From an uncultured Caulobacterales bacterium (GTDB lineage: Bacteria > Pseudomonadota > Alphaproteobacteria > Caulobacterales > Maricaulaceae), in NCBI GenBank assembly GCA_947503715.1, contig CANNER010000002.1, positions 744,001-808,000 on the forward strand: a stretch of 64,000 nucleotides of DNA, given 5' to 3'. Both the position numbers and the translations under genes were made by a program. The notes under the pieces were generated by a model. It did no database searches. It saw nothing but the letters and a program-made list of their open reading frames with translations, and had not been told where the DNA came from. Numbering within the stretch: position 1 is the first letter of the stretch; the number at the start of each line of letters is the position of its first letter. Shown piece after piece: positions 7,975 to 17,629 of this stretch.

Positions 7975-9489
7975 ATGAAAAACGCAATTTTTGTCGGCAC
8001 AGATACGGATGACAAGAAACAGCATCTGCTCCTCCCGCTCGCCAATCGACATGGTTTGATTGCGGGCGCGACGGGCACGGGTAAGACGGTGACGCTCCAA
8101 ATCCTGACGGAAGGGTTTTCCAAAGCGGGCGTTCCCGTTTTTGCCGCCGATGTGAAGGGCGACCTCTCCGGTGTGTCCCAATCCGGCAGTGTCGATCACA
8201 AGCTGCATGACAAACTCCTCCAACGCGCGATGAAAATCGGGCTTGGGGATTACGATTATTCTTCCATGCCGACCACGTTCTGGGACCTTTACGGCGATCA
8301 GGGGCATCCCGTTCGGACAACGATTTCCGAAATGGGGCCAACATTGCTGGCACGTCTGATGGGGTTGAACGATACGCAGGAAGGCATCCTGACCATCGCG
8401 TTTGAGCTGGCCGATGATGAGGATATGTTGCTGTTGGATATGAAGGACCTGCGCGCATTGCTGAACTTCATCTCTGATAATAAAGCCGAGATCAGCCGCG
8501 AATATGGCAATGTGACGAGCCAGTCCGTCGCCGCCATTCAACGTCAGCTCCTTAAACTGGAACGGGCGGGTGCGGATGAGTTTTTCGCGGAACCTGCACT
8601 GGAACTCGCGGACCTGATGCGCGTGGACGAAAATGGGCAGGGCGTCGTTAATATTCTGGCGGCGGATGAATTAATTAATTCGCCGGATCTCTATTCGACA
8701 TTCCTACTCTGGCTGCTCTCGGAACTGTTTGAAGAACTGCCGGAAGTCGGGAACCCGGATAAGCCGAAAATGGTCTTCTTCTTTGACGAAGCGCATTTGC
8801 TCTTCGAGGACGCGCCGAAAGCACTGGTCGATAAGATTGAACAAGTCGCCCGCCTGATCCGGTCCAAAGGTGTTGGTATTTATTTCGTGACGCAGAATCC
8901 GGCGGATATTCCAGATTCTGTCCTCGGCCAGCTCGGTAATCGCATTCAACACGCCCTGCGCGCCTATACACCGAAGGAACAGAAGAGCATCCGTGCCGCG
9001 GCGAGTTCCTTCCGTGAAAATCCGGCTTTCGATACGGAAGAGGTGATCACCGACCTCGGTGTGGGCGAGGCGCTTGTCTCTATGCTCGACGCGAAAGGCG
9101 TGCCCGGCATTGTGGGGCGCACCCTGATCCGCCCGCCTGCGTCGCGCCTAGGCCCTGCCACAAAAGCGGAGCGGAAAGGCATCATCGCGAGCTCGACCCT
9201 CGAAGGAAAATATAAAGAGACCATCGACCGCGAAAGCGCCTATGAAGAGCTGGAGAAAAAAGTCCAAGCCCGCGAAAAGGCTGAGGCCGAAGCCGAGGCA
9301 GAAGAAGCCAAAGCCGAAGCGGCCGAGAAAAAAGCCAAGGCCAAGACGACCAAGCGTCGTTCAAGCCGAAAGAAAAAATCCGCAGGCGAAGTCCTCGCAC
9401 ATGAAGCGAAACTCGTCGCGCGCCAACTCGCCAGATCGCAGGGGCGGAAACTCATTCGCGGAATTCTGGGCGGCTTTATGCGGCGGTAG
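7975..9489 (+). CDS. HerA-like ATPase, DUF853 family
   Basis: About 504 residues, from an ATG that begins [10 protein letters not shown]. The Walker A motif GATGTGKT lies at about residues 33-40 and a Walker B motif [11 protein letters not shown] near residue 265, both typical of HerA/FtsK-type DNA-pumping ATPases of the DUF853 (YjgR) group. The last 100 residues are a charged coiled-coil rich in Lys, Glu and Ala, followed by a basic tail. The cellular role of this family is not settled. The longer frame from 7831 overlaps the divergent permease start and is unlikely. Confidence 0.88.
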   Translation: MKNAIFVGTDTDDKKQHLLLPLANRHGLIAGATGTGKTVTLQILTEGFSKAGVPVFAADVKGDLSGVSQSGSVDHKLHDKLLQRAMKIGLGDYDYSSMPTTFWDLYGDQGHPVRTTISEMGPTLLARLMGLNDTQEGILTIAFELADDEDMLLLDMKDLRALLNFISDNKAEISREYGNVTSQSVAAIQRQLLKLERAGADEFFAEPALELADLMRVDENGQGVVNILAADELINSPDLYSTFLLWLLSELFEELPEVGNPDKPKMVFFFDEAHLLFEDAPKALVDKIEQVARLIRSKGVGIYFVTQNPADIPDSVLGQLGNRIQHALRAYTPKEQKSIRAAASSFRENPAFDTEEVITDLGVGEALVSMLDAKGVPGIVGRTLIRPPASRLGPATKAERKGIIASSTLEGKYKETIDRESAYEELEKKVQAREKAEAEAEAEEAKAEAAEKKAKAKTTKRRSSRKKKSAGEVLAHEAKLVARQLARSQGRKLIRGILGGFMRR

Positions 9490-9513
9490 GGCATGCCGAC
9501 CGCGCTGAAATCT

Positions 9514-9660
9514 TTGTCATCATCGGGCGCGACCCGATGATCAATTTTATGAAGGCGCGATTAGAGGCGCATATTTGCGAATTTTCAAATCCCGGTTTTG
9601 AATTTGTATTTAAGACTTTGCGTGCCAAACGGATCGTCGGGTCAAGCCCGATGATGACAA
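9514..9660. repeat. 147-bp element with inverted terminal repeats
   Basis: The ends, 9514-9542 and 9632-9660, are near-perfect inverted copies (TTGTCATCATCGGGC and GACCCGA.GATC), and each end is itself a small palindrome. The inside is AT-rich and has no gene. It fills almost all of the space between the HerA-like gene and gluQ. This looks like a MITE- or REP-like repeat of a type frequent in alphaproteobacteria. The family assignment is from memory of the motif, not from a search. Confidence 0.65.
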
Positions 9661-9679
9661 GAATTGGGGTGGGTGTGTC

Positions 9680-10642
9680 ATGACCCTCCGCACCCGTTTC
9701 GCACCGTCCCCGACCGGACGCCTGCATCTAGGTCATGCGCGGGCGGCGTTTGAAGCGTTTGGCTTTGCCCGCGAGCAGGGCGGGACCTGTCTGCTGCGGA
9801 TTGAGGATATAGATCACACGCGATGCCGCCCTGACTATATGCGCGGCATTTACGAAGACCTCGATTGGCTGGGCTTGGATTGGCCTCTGCCCGTCCGGGT
9901 TCAGAGCCGGCATATCGCCGATTATATGGGGGTCGTCCGCGAATTGGTGGGGCGAGGGCTCGCCTATCCCTGCACCTTAACGCGAGGGGATTTAAAGGGC
10001 GGAAAAACCTACGGTCCCGCTACATCTTTGAGCTTCAGCAAAGATGTTCTGATGGCTTGGAGTAATTACTCACTTCAAGGCGTTGAGTCCGCATACAGGC
10101 TGTCCAACGAGACGATTGAAATACTCACCCAGTGTTTAGACAATGCCGCGCGAAGGGAAAACCCAACGCTACCCTTTTCAATCCGGTTCAACTTGCAAGC
10201 GGCGCTAAGTGAAGTAAGTGAGCAATCACTTACTTATCAGGAAATCTCGAGACGTGATTGTGTGGATCGCGTTAAGAAGGTTGAAAAACAGAATGCGTTC
10301 AACGTTTTAAACGATTGGGTTCAGTCTGATCGCCCTGACCCCATTATCGCCCGTCGGGACATCGCCACATCCTATGATATTGCGGTCACCCATGATGATG
10401 CGCTTCAAAATATCACACACATTGTGCGTGGGAAGGATTTGGCGGATCAGACCCCGCTCCACGTCCTGCTTCAAACTCTCATGGGATGGCCGACGCCAAT
10501 CTATTACCACCACGATTTGGTCTTGCGAGAGGACGGCGAAAAACTCGCAAAACGCAATCTCGACACGGCCCTCGCCAGTCTGCGCGAGGCGGGGCAGAGC
10601 GTGGCCGAGATAAAGCGCTTAGCCGGTGTCACCCAAGAATAA
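9680..10642 (+). CDS. gluQ: Glutamyl-Q tRNA(Asp) synthetase with divergent central part
   Basis: Activates glutamate without tRNA and attaches it to the queuosine of tRNA(Asp). FAPSPTGRLHLGHA (residues 8-20) holds the HIGH-type ATP site. LLRIEDIDHTR follows, and EKLAKRN near the C-terminus replaces KMSKS. The end segment from ARRDIATSYDIAVTHDD to the C-terminus is standard. Residues of about 103-215 do not show the expected Cys zinc site: after YPCTL the CxC and later CxxxC-type residues are absent, and the DNA there is more AT-rich. At 320 residues it is slightly long. It may have a replaced zinc-domain segment, or belong to a zinc-free subgroup. Confidence 0.85.
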   Translation: MTLRTRFAPSPTGRLHLGHARAAFEAFGFAREQGGTCLLRIEDIDHTRCRPDYMRGIYEDLDWLGLDWPLPVRVQSRHIADYMGVVRELVGRGLAYPCTLTRGDLKGGKTYGPATSLSFSKDVLMAWSNYSLQGVESAYRLSNETIEILTQCLDNAARRENPTLPFSIRFNLQAALSEVSEQSLTYQEISRRDCVDRVKKVEKQNAFNVLNDWVQSDRPDPIIARRDIATSYDIAVTHDDALQNITHIVRGKDLADQTPLHVLLQTLMGWPTPIYYHHDLVLREDGEKLAKRNLDTALASLREAGQSVAEIKRLAGVTQE

Positions 10643-10692
10643 GAGCGCTCAGCCCGCTAGGAATGGACCGGCGCTTCACCTAATGAAAAAAT

Positions 10693-11307
10693 ATGACGCC
10701 TGATCTCATCCTCTCCCTCTTCGACGCGCTCGGCATGTTCGTCTTTGGCCTGTCCGGCGGATTGATGGCTGTGCGACAGCGTTTTGACCTGTTGGGTGTG
10801 ATTATCATCGCTTTCCTGCCCGCCATTGGCGGGGGAACCCTACGGGATATATTGTTGGATCAGCCCGTCTTCTGGTTGGAGGATGTGCGAATTCTCTACA
10901 TCCCAACCCTCGCTGGATTGGCCGCCTTTTTCGCGCCGCGGCTTTTCTCCCGTATTCGGATTTTGAAATGGATTGACGCGGCGGGACTGGCGCTGTTTGC
11001 GGTGGTCGGCGCGTCGAAAGCGCTCGACCTTGGCTATGGGCTCGGGATTTGCGTGTTGATGGGCACGATGACGGCGACGGCGGGGGGGCTTATCCGGGAT
11101 GTCGTCTGTAACGAGACACCGTTGCTGCTGCGTCAGGATATTTACGCGACAGCCGCCATTGTCGGGGCGGCGGCTTTCGTGATTGCGCGGACAAACGGGT
11201 TAGGTGAATTAGCGGCTCTGTCAATCGGGGCGGCCCTTTGTTTTATCGTCCGGGCCATTTCGCTGAGATTCAAACTCAACCTGCCCCTGCCAAAAGTTGG
11301 AGAGTGA
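10693..11307 (+). CDS. UPF0126 / TRIC family membrane channel protein
   Basis: A 204-residue membrane protein of the UPF0126 (YadS) family, bacterial relatives of trimeric intracellular cation channels. It contains the duplicated GGGTLRD and GGLIRDVV motifs, one in each half, with about seven hydrophobic helices. Some family members have been linked to glycine transport, but the substrate here is unknown. Its TGA ends one base before the dipeptidase ATG, so the two are probably cotranscribed. Confidence 0.9.
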   Translation: MTPDLILSLFDALGMFVFGLSGGLMAVRQRFDLLGVIIIAFLPAIGGGTLRDILLDQPVFWLEDVRILYIPTLAGLAAFFAPRLFSRIRILKWIDAAGLALFAVVGASKALDLGYGLGICVLMGTMTATAGGLIRDVVCNETPLLLRQDIYATAAIVGAAAFVIARTNGLGELAALSIGAALCFIVRAISLRFKLNLPLPKVGE

Positions 11308-11308
11308 T

Positions 11309-12466
11309 ATGAAACGGTTTCTGAAATGGGTGGGTATCGTTTTTGTCACGCTAATTGTGATTGGGTTCGTCAGTCTTAAATTTATCGTCTGGCCCAAAGT
11401 GGATGCGGATATGAATCCCGTGACGGCCCATACACCTTTTAATGTCTCGGAAAAGGCCAAAGCCCTGCATGATGAGCTCTGGGTCGCGGATCTCCATTCC
11501 GATAATCTCCTCTGGCGACGAAATCCCCGGAAACGCCACGATTACGGCCATGTCGACCTGCCGCGCCTCCAAGAAGGCGGTGTCGAATTTCAGATATTCT
11601 CAGCCGTCACGAAATCCCCAAAGGGACTGAACTTTGAAGAAAATGACGCGAATGCGCCTGACGATATAACCACATTAGCACAGGCGCAGCTCTGGCCGCT
11701 CCGCACTTGGGACTCGATCTATGAACGCGCCGCCTATCAGGCGCAGCGTTTGCAAAAACTCGAACGACAGGGGGAGGTGCATATCGTGCGGACCTCCGCG
11801 GATATGGCGAAGACCGACCGTCTGCTCGGTCTGCTCCTGACAGAAGGGGCGCATCCGTTGGAAGGCGAGATCGCAAACATTGCCCGGCTCAAGGCGGAAG
11901 GCTACCGCGCGATGGGTTTGCAGCATTTCTTCGACAATGAACTCGGCGGGTCCATGCATGGTAAGTCTCAATCGGGGCTGACAGAATTCGGGCGGGACGC
12001 CGTGCTGGAAATGCGGGCGCAGGGCATCATTGTCGATGTCGCACATAGTTCCCGTGCCGTCGTGCGCGACGTCCTCGAACTCACCAAAGACCCCATCTTC
12101 ATTAGTCACGGCGGAACGATTGCCCATTGCCCCCGAACGGCCAACCGGAACCTGCCGGATGATATTTTAAAGCAAATCGCTGCCCGTGGCGGCATTATCG
12201 GGATCGGCTATTTTAACGGCGCGATTTGTGATATTTCGCCGGTCGGTATTGCGGATGCGATTATTGATGCGGCGACCTTGCTGGGCCCGGATGCGGTGGC
12301 GCTCGGCTCCGATTTTGACGGCACAGTCACGACCTCGCTCGACACCTCAGAACTCGCTGCAATTACGGATGCGCTGCTACGTCGGGGCATGAATAAAGAG
12401 AGTATCCGCAAAGTCATGGGCGGAAATGCACGGCGGTTTTTTGTGGAGAATTTGCCGGCGGAGTAG
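11309..12466 (+). CDS. Membrane dipeptidase, peptidase family M19
   Basis: Zinc dipeptidase of the renal dipeptidase family. An N-terminal membrane anchor (residues 5-28) precedes the catalytic domain. Metal-binding segments are visible in order: DLHSDNLLW, EGAHPLEG, DVAHSS, SHGG and LGSDFDG. About 385 residues, normal for M19. Likely cleaves dipeptides, including D-amino acid types, in the periplasm. The ATG at 11309 with upstream GGAGAG is chosen over a TTG four codons earlier. It follows the UPF0126 gene without a gap. Confidence 0.92.
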   Translation: MKRFLKWVGIVFVTLIVIGFVSLKFIVWPKVDADMNPVTAHTPFNVSEKAKALHDELWVADLHSDNLLWRRNPRKRHDYGHVDLPRLQEGGVEFQIFSAVTKSPKGLNFEENDANAPDDITTLAQAQLWPLRTWDSIYERAAYQAQRLQKLERQGEVHIVRTSADMAKTDRLLGLLLTEGAHPLEGEIANIARLKAEGYRAMGLQHFFDNELGGSMHGKSQSGLTEFGRDAVLEMRAQGIIVDVAHSSRAVVRDVLELTKDPIFISHGGTIAHCPRTANRNLPDDILKQIAARGGIIGIGYFNGAICDISPVGIADAIIDAATLLGPDAVALGSDFDGTVTTSLDTSELAAITDALLRRGMNKESIRKVMGGNARRFFVENLPAE

Positions 12467-12539
12467 TTGGTTAACATTTCTTAGAATGTTACATGAATAC
12501 TTGGATAGACAAATCGTCCGCTTCAATTAATTATATTCT

Positions 12540-13070
12540 ATGGCTCTTAATATCGATACTTATTTTGAAGCTGTTGAGAAATTTGAAAACGAGAGACTTC
12601 AATTTTTCGAAAGCCAAGCAGCCTTTGTCGGCAAATATTATGTCAATGAACATCCAAGATTTAAATACTTATATTATGCGCCACTAAGCGAGAGCGGTTT
12701 TGCTTTACTTAAAAAAAGTATAGGGTCCCACTCTCTTTTTGAGTTCGAAACGTTCCTTTCAAAGGCAAATGGTGCGCGTCTTAACAACGATACTTTGCGG
12801 ATATTTGGTTGGCCAGACGGCGTGAAGCAAGGCGGTCAGGCAATAGGACTAAACTATGGAAATATCCACGAAGTTCCAAAGAACAAACCTAGTAACATTT
12901 TGATTATAGGTGCCTTTGACATTTCTTACTCGGAGGTCGGGTACCTCTACTTGACTGGTGATAATCAAATTGGGAAAACTAAAACGCTAAGATTTGAACC
13001 AATGGTTTCAGAAATGCCATTCTATGAGGGATTGCTACATTTTTCCACAATGACGAATGTAAAAATCTGA
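12540..13070 (+). CDS. SUKH-like (SMI1/KNR4) orphan protein
   Basis: A 176-residue AT-rich gene. The central FETFLSKANGARLNNDTLRIFGW resembles the SMI1/KNR4 signature (helix, then NG, then a strand with a Gly-Trp end). The SUKH superfamily contains many immunity proteins against secreted or contact-delivered nuclease toxins. No toxin gene is next to it, so it may be an orphan immunity gene or a housekeeping SUKH protein. Base composition unlike its neighbours suggests recent acquisition. The family call is moderate. Confidence 0.6.
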   Translation: MALNIDTYFEAVEKFENERLQFFESQAAFVGKYYVNEHPRFKYLYYAPLSESGFALLKKSIGSHSLFEFETFLSKANGARLNNDTLRIFGWPDGVKQGGQAIGLNYGNIHEVPKNKPSNILIIGAFDISYSEVGYLYLTGDNQIGKTKTLRFEPMVSEMPFYEGLLHFSTMTNVKI

Positions 13071-13506
13071 AGACCTTAAAATTGACCACTTAAAGACAGT
13101 CCTTAACTCAGGGTGCTGCAGAAAATCCAGTTGGAATATTTATCCCCAAACATGACTGCGGCCCCTGTCCTGTTCGCGGGGCTGAACGCGAAGAGGGCCG
13201 GAGCCGCTATCGACGGGAGCCTAGGGAAAGGGCCGTCTTGTCAAACGTGGGAACGTTTTATGTCGTCGCAGGTCAGACCAAATTCAAAGTCCGGGGGCTG
13301 GGGGGGCTGATAAAAAACCGAACCCTTTACTTGTTCTGCCCTGCGACTAGTCTTGTCTGACCCTGCATTGCGGTCCAATAAAGCCCCAATTGTGACCAGA
13401 TTAGGGCCATCTATTACAAAAGAGAGAGAAAACGGCCATTCACTCGCGTCGCAGGCGTGATCACGCATAGGGTTGTCAAACAGGGGCGACGACTTATGTT
13501 GAGTGT
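13071..13506. other. 436-bp intergenic stretch without a recognised gene
   Basis: No convincing coding region. A perfect hairpin AAACGT/ACGTTT lies at 13243-13258. A G-rich run follows at about 13292-13310. Short copies of a GTCTGACC/GGTCAGAC motif occur in opposite orientation at about 13270 and 13355. Short frames here match nothing I recognise. It may hold the promoter of the DUF2794 gene and debris from the insertion of the SUKH gene. Confidence 0.4.
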
Positions 13507-13857
13507 ATGACACAGGTTGTTCCTTTTCCCACAACATCAAACACACCGTCAAAAGGTCCGTCTCAGATCGCCTTTGACCGACAAGAACTCTCCGCAATTT
13601 TAAACGTCTACGGCCAGATGGTCAGTAAGGGCGATTGGAAGGATTACGCGATGGATTTCCTGCGCGATAAGGCCGTTTTCTCGGTCTATCGCCGCGCGTC
13701 GGAACATCCGCTCTACCGGATCGAAAAAGTCCCGGCCCTGCGCAATAAACAGGGGCAGTTTTCCGTCATCGCGCCGGGTGGGTTGGTGTTAAAACGCGGG
13801 CATGAATTGACGACAGTCTTAAAAGTTTTCGACAAGGCGCGGTTCCGCAGCGTCTAG
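13507..13857 (+). CDS. DUF2794 domain-containing protein
   Basis: A 116-residue cytosolic protein whose main part (residues 22-114) matches DUF2794, a small family found almost only in alphaproteobacteria. Typical segments are FDRQELSAILNVYG, DWKDYAMDF and the basic C-terminus. Function is unknown. Its TAG shares the CTAG palindrome with the stop of the opposing esterase-like gene. Confidence 0.9.
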   Translation: MTQVVPFPTTSNTPSKGPSQIAFDRQELSAILNVYGQMVSKGDWKDYAMDFLRDKAVFSVYRRASEHPLYRIEKVPALRNKQGQFSVIAPGGLVLKRGHELTTVLKVFDKARFRSV

Positions 13858-14870
13858 GGGCTGACTTCAAATTTATAGAGCAGTGTCCGCTGACGGGCCG
13901 AAAAATTATCATCCGAGATGATATAGATGATCCGTGTTCCGTCTGGCTTTACATCCTGCGCAAGGCCTTCAAAATTATCAACGGCGAGGGGTGAGGCGAG
14001 GCGAACCGTTAGCTCCGGCAGGACTATTTCGTTCATATTCCCCTGCTCACGATCATAATATCGCGTCAGGTACAGGTCACCATCCGCGCCCACCAATTTG
14101 AAATTTGGTGCGACGGGAATCTGGTCAGGCTCAAGCTCAACAATCCCCTTATGATTGAAAGTCAGAACGGGCGCGACATCGCCGACTGATGTTTCATATC
14201 CTGCTTGTAAGCGACCTTGCGCATCGACATTCAAACTCTCCGCCCCGCCATTGGCGGATATTTTTGATTTCAGAATACGTTCGGGCAGGGCGGCGAAGAG
14301 AATCCCTCTCGCCGCCACACCGCAACGTTCCAAATTGAAGGCGAGGATGCGGTGATTGCGCTCAAAGCTGACAAAGGCGAGGCCGTCACTAAGCGCGAGG
14401 CCCTCTGCATCGCCATCAGCTTTCTCGCTGATGAGGCGACCCTGCGCATCCAACATCGCCATAGACGTACCGCGCCCGTTTGGAACGCCGTCGGTTAACC
14501 CGATTTCGAAGAACAGCCCTTGGTCCGACACCGCCAACAGGTCGCCAGACGCTTGTAGAGCCACTCCCGAAAGTCCGCCGAGATCCGCGCTGGGCGAGGT
14601 CAGGTGCCATCCCCCGATAAATTTGACGGAAGGTGGCAGCGCTTTGGCAGTGTCTTTCGGTTTACCCAGTTCAACAGGCTTGGCTTTGATCTCCAAAGGG
14701 GAGGGGGCATAACCTTCTGCGTCTGACGTGCAGGAGGCTGATGCCAAAAGTGCGTTCGTCTCCATTTGGTCAATGGAGTCCGAAATCATCGCAGGCATTG
14801 CGGTCTCACCCGCACATGCCGAAAGCAGAATCCCGGCGACGCAGAGAGTGGAAAGACGCGCCAAACTCAC
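13854..14870 (-). CDS. Phytase-like esterase-domain lipoprotein
   Basis: 338 residues with a lipoprotein signal (lipobox LSAC near residue 19) and an esterase-like domain of the phytase-like type (PF13449), a beta-propeller fold. Recognisable features are GLSGVAL near the start of the domain, a DAEGLAL segment, and NFEGLAQD near the end. The protein is probably attached to the outer or inner membrane. The substrate is unknown, and no phytase activity should be assumed. It converges on DUF2794 with overlapping stops and lies three bases downstream of the antiporter gene, so it may be in the same operon. Confidence 0.85.
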   Translation of the reverse strand: MSLARLSTLCVAGILLSACAGETAMPAMISDSIDQMETNALLASASCTSDAEGYAPSPLEIKAKPVELGKPKDTAKALPPSVKFIGGWHLTSPSADLGGLSGVALQASGDLLAVSDQGLFFEIGLTDGVPNGRGTSMAMLDAQGRLISEKADGDAEGLALSDGLAFVSFERNHRILAFNLERCGVAARGILFAALPERILKSKISANGGAESLNVDAQGRLQAGYETSVGDVAPVLTFNHKGIVELEPDQIPVAPNFKLVGADGDLYLTRYYDREQGNMNEIVLPELTVRLASPLAVDNFEGLAQDVKPDGTRIIYIISDDNFSARQRTLLYKFEVSP

Positions 14871-14873
14871 GCA

Positions 14874-16865
14874 CTAGCTCGGTAGGGGTGCGGTCGGCCC
14901 GGCGAGCCCTTCGCCGCGTTTTGCGCCTCCACCGCGCACACCTTCCGTGTCTTTGGCGGGGCAGAAGGACAAGACAGTTGAGCCTTCGGCGCGGAATTCC
15001 TGACCGGGCTGAATGAATTCCAACAATCCATCGGGCTTGCGCGCGAGAATCAGGTCCAGGTCGTCACCGCGATCCTTATAGAGATCGTCTAGCGTATATT
15101 CGCCCGAGAGGTTCGTGGCCCGGAACCTCCATCCGCCCCACCAATCCCGCGTCAGGGCATCAAATGTCCGCCCGCGCGATGTTAGTGTCCGTCCGCGGGA
15201 GGTGAAGGCAATGCCGGCTTCTTGATCGACCTCATTATCTTTTGCGCCAATTTGGAAGACGCGGTGTCGGCCCAGTTCCGGCGCAAATTCCACGCAGACG
15301 AGCGCGTTATAGGCCTCGTTCGGTGTCGCCGCGATTAGGATGTTAAACGCGCCGTGATCGAGGGAGTAATCGGCATTTTCCGACAGAACTTCGCCGTAAA
15401 ATGTATTGTGGCCTTCCAGTCTCGCGCCGCGAAGACGCCGCCAATTTGTATCGGCCACTGTGACTTTAATATGCATGTCCTTCAGCGCTTTGGCGAGACC
15501 AAGTGACCACGGGTTTGCCCCGACAATCAATACGCCGTCACCGTCACCACTATCGAGTTTCAGCATATGGGCGAGCGGTCCGATAAAGAACCCGGCGAAA
15601 AGCACTGTGGCAAAGACGAGAGCAAAGGCGAGCGGCACGAAAATCGCGCCATCCGCGCGACCCAGGGCCTGCATTTCCGCCGCAAATAAACCCGCGACCG
15701 CAACAGCCACAATGCCGCGCGGCGCGATGAGGGAGACGAGCAAGCTTTCTTTCCAAGACAGGCCGGACCAGAGCGTCGAGAGCATCACCGCAATGGGCCG
15801 AACGACAAACATCATGGCGAGGACAAAGGCGATGACTTTCCAGTCCTGCACGAAAGCGCGCAAGACTTCGGGCGTCAGGGTCGCCGTCAACATGACGAAG
15901 ACTCCGGAGACGAGGATGATCGCGATATTTTCCTTGAAACGGCGCATTTCCACCATGGAGGCAAATTTCGTATTGGCCATGGTCATACCAAGGGCGGTCA
16001 CCGCCAGCAGGCCGGTTTCATCCGCCAGAATATTGGCGAGCACATAAATTACGAGCACCCAAGCAAGGACGACGGGGGCTTTTAAATATTCAGGGATCAG
16101 ACCTCTGCGGAAGGCCCACGCCATGCCGATGCCGGACAGGATTCCGACAACGGTTCCGAGGATTGCGGCAAAGGCGATCTTACCAAAAACCATGGCCATG
16201 CCGACATCCATCTGGGTAATCCGGATAAATTCGAAGACGACAACCGCAAAGAGTGCGCCGAGCGGATCATTCACGATCCCTTCCCATTTCAGAACATTGG
16301 CGGGTTTGGCCTGTAAATGCGCTTGGCGGAGGAGGGGCATGATGACAGTCGGCCCGGTCACAATGAACAAGCCGCCCACCATAGCCGCCATATCCCATTC
16401 CAATCCGGCAAGATAATGGGCCGCAAGCGTACCTAGGCCCCAAGCTATGGGACCTGCCAAGACCACCATTCGGATGACCGCGCTTCTCGCTTCGCCCAAA
16501 TCTTTGAATTTCAGGTTCAGCCCGCCCTCAAACAGGATAATCGCCACAGCAATCCCGATCATGGGGCGGTAAACATCGCCAAAATCGGATTGCGGGTCGA
16601 GATGGAAAGCCTCCAACCCATCATGTAAAAAGCTCGGCATGTTCAGGGTCATGAAATAGGCGACGAGCGGGCCGAAAATCAGCCCCGCAATCGCCATAAG
16701 AACGATAGCTGGACGTTGGAGTTTCCAGGCCAGCCATTGCGCGCCGATACCCAGCGCCCCGATCAGCGCAATCTTAAACGGCAGCACTGAACCCACATGA
16801 TGTGCGTCTGCGCCACCGGCCGAAAATATCATATCGGCCGTCAGGCCTATCAATTCAAAACCCAT
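14874..16865 (-). CDS. Cation:proton antiporter (CPA1-type) with C-terminal RCK domain
   Basis: 663 residues. Residues of about 25-440 are 12 or so membrane helices of a sodium/proton exchanger, with GLIFGP, LFEGGLNL and a VTGPTVI-type motif in the transport core and a PRGIVAVAVAGLF segment. After the last helix a RCK/TrkA-N-like domain (VGANPWSLGLAKAL, with TVADTNWRRL) binds a nucleotide or ligand and may control transport. Fits the NhaP/CPA1 family. Whether Na+ or K+ is exchanged cannot be told. It is the first gene of a likely two-gene unit with the esterase-like lipoprotein. Confidence 0.88.
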   Translation of the reverse strand: MGFELIGLTADMIFSAGGADAHHVGSVLPFKIALIGALGIGAQWLAWKLQRPAIVLMAIAGLIFGPLVAYFMTLNMPSFLHDGLEAFHLDPQSDFGDVYRPMIGIAVAIILFEGGLNLKFKDLGEARSAVIRMVVLAGPIAWGLGTLAAHYLAGLEWDMAAMVGGLFIVTGPTVIMPLLRQAHLQAKPANVLKWEGIVNDPLGALFAVVVFEFIRITQMDVGMAMVFGKIAFAAILGTVVGILSGIGMAWAFRRGLIPEYLKAPVVLAWVLVIYVLANILADETGLLAVTALGMTMANTKFASMVEMRRFKENIAIILVSGVFVMLTATLTPEVLRAFVQDWKVIAFVLAMMFVVRPIAVMLSTLWSGLSWKESLLVSLIAPRGIVAVAVAGLFAAEMQALGRADGAIFVPLAFALVFATVLFAGFFIGPLAHMLKLDSGDGDGVLIVGANPWSLGLAKALKDMHIKVTVADTNWRRLRGARLEGHNTFYGEVLSENADYSLDHGAFNILIAATPNEAYNALVCVEFAPELGRHRVFQIGAKDNEVDQEAGIAFTSRGRTLTSRGRTFDALTRDWWGGWRFRATNLSGEYTLDDLYKDRGDDLDLILARKPDGLLEFIQPGQEFRAEGSTVLSFCPAKDTEGVRGGGAKRGEGLAGPTAPLPS

Positions 16866-16964
16866 GTAAGGTCCAGTCTATAGTGGCAGGCGCTTCCCCT
16901 TTGAGGCCCGACCGACCTTGGGAATAGCCTAATCGAGGGAAGAGGTCCAAATGATAAAAGCGGC

Positions 16965-17525
16965 CTATTCCTCGACGCGGAAAATATCGAACCCGATAGC
17001 GGATGTGCCGTAATCACCTTCATCATATTCATCGATAGCATCTTGAAAGAAGTGCAAAATATGATTGTGTATCCGTTCGAAAACGGGCTGTAATTGCGTC
17101 TCGTCGATCGGCAGGGGCAGGGCGAGCGGACGTTTATCGCCGATGGAGACTTTCATCATATCGCCTTCTTTGCGACAATGAAATTTCAGACGCATGTAAT
17201 CTTTGTCCTGCGAAATTCGTACGGCCAATCCGAAGGTGATCGGCTTCAGTGGAAGATAGCCCTGACCGGAGACTGAAAACGCGCCGGACTGATAATTCTC
17301 AGCCCGAAACGGACCTTCCGGCGGGACGAGGAAGACGCAGGGCTCGTCTGAGCCGTCGAGCCAGGCGCAGAATGTATCGCGGATTGTTTCCGCCACAGAT
17401 CGGATTTGGGCGTAATTATCGAAACTCCGCGCGCCGTGCACTTCGGCCACGGCCCAAATTTCGGAGAGTTTCGAATCCTCTGTCGGTTTCATATCGTGCT
17501 TCGTGTGGAAAGGTGTTTCGGTCAT
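16965..17525 (-). CDS. Hypothetical conserved protein, 186 aa
   Basis: Not recognised. The codon use matches the neighbours and the frame is long and clean. The product is a soluble, acidic protein without a signal peptide, with an FLVPPEGPFRAENYQSGAF segment near residue 70 and a C-terminal half with alternating strands and helices. It might bind a ligand or another protein, but nothing points to a catalytic site. It is monocistronic, divergent from the lipoprotein gene at 17630. An in-frame ATG at 17492 is another possible start. Confidence 0.65.
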   Translation of the reverse strand: MTETPFHTKHDMKPTEDSKLSEIWAVAEVHGARSFDNYAQIRSVAETIRDTFCAWLDGSDEPCVFLVPPEGPFRAENYQSGAFSVSGQGYLPLKPITFGLAVRISQDKDYMRLKFHCRKEGDMMKVSIGDKRPLALPLPIDETQLQPVFERIHNHILHFFQDAIDEYDEGDYGTSAIGFDIFRVEE

Positions 17526-17629
17526 TCCCGTGTTGTGCCGTGAAAAATGGTCAAGTCAATCGTTGGCGCGGGGTAAAAGGCGAACTGTTTTCCCGCAGGG
17601 CGCGACTCTGGCACAGGGATTGAAAGGTC

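Noticed and set aside
13113-13310. 65-codon frame in the gap before DUF2794
   Set aside because: No ribosome-binding site, odd composition and no recognisable fold; kept only as part of the intergenic description.
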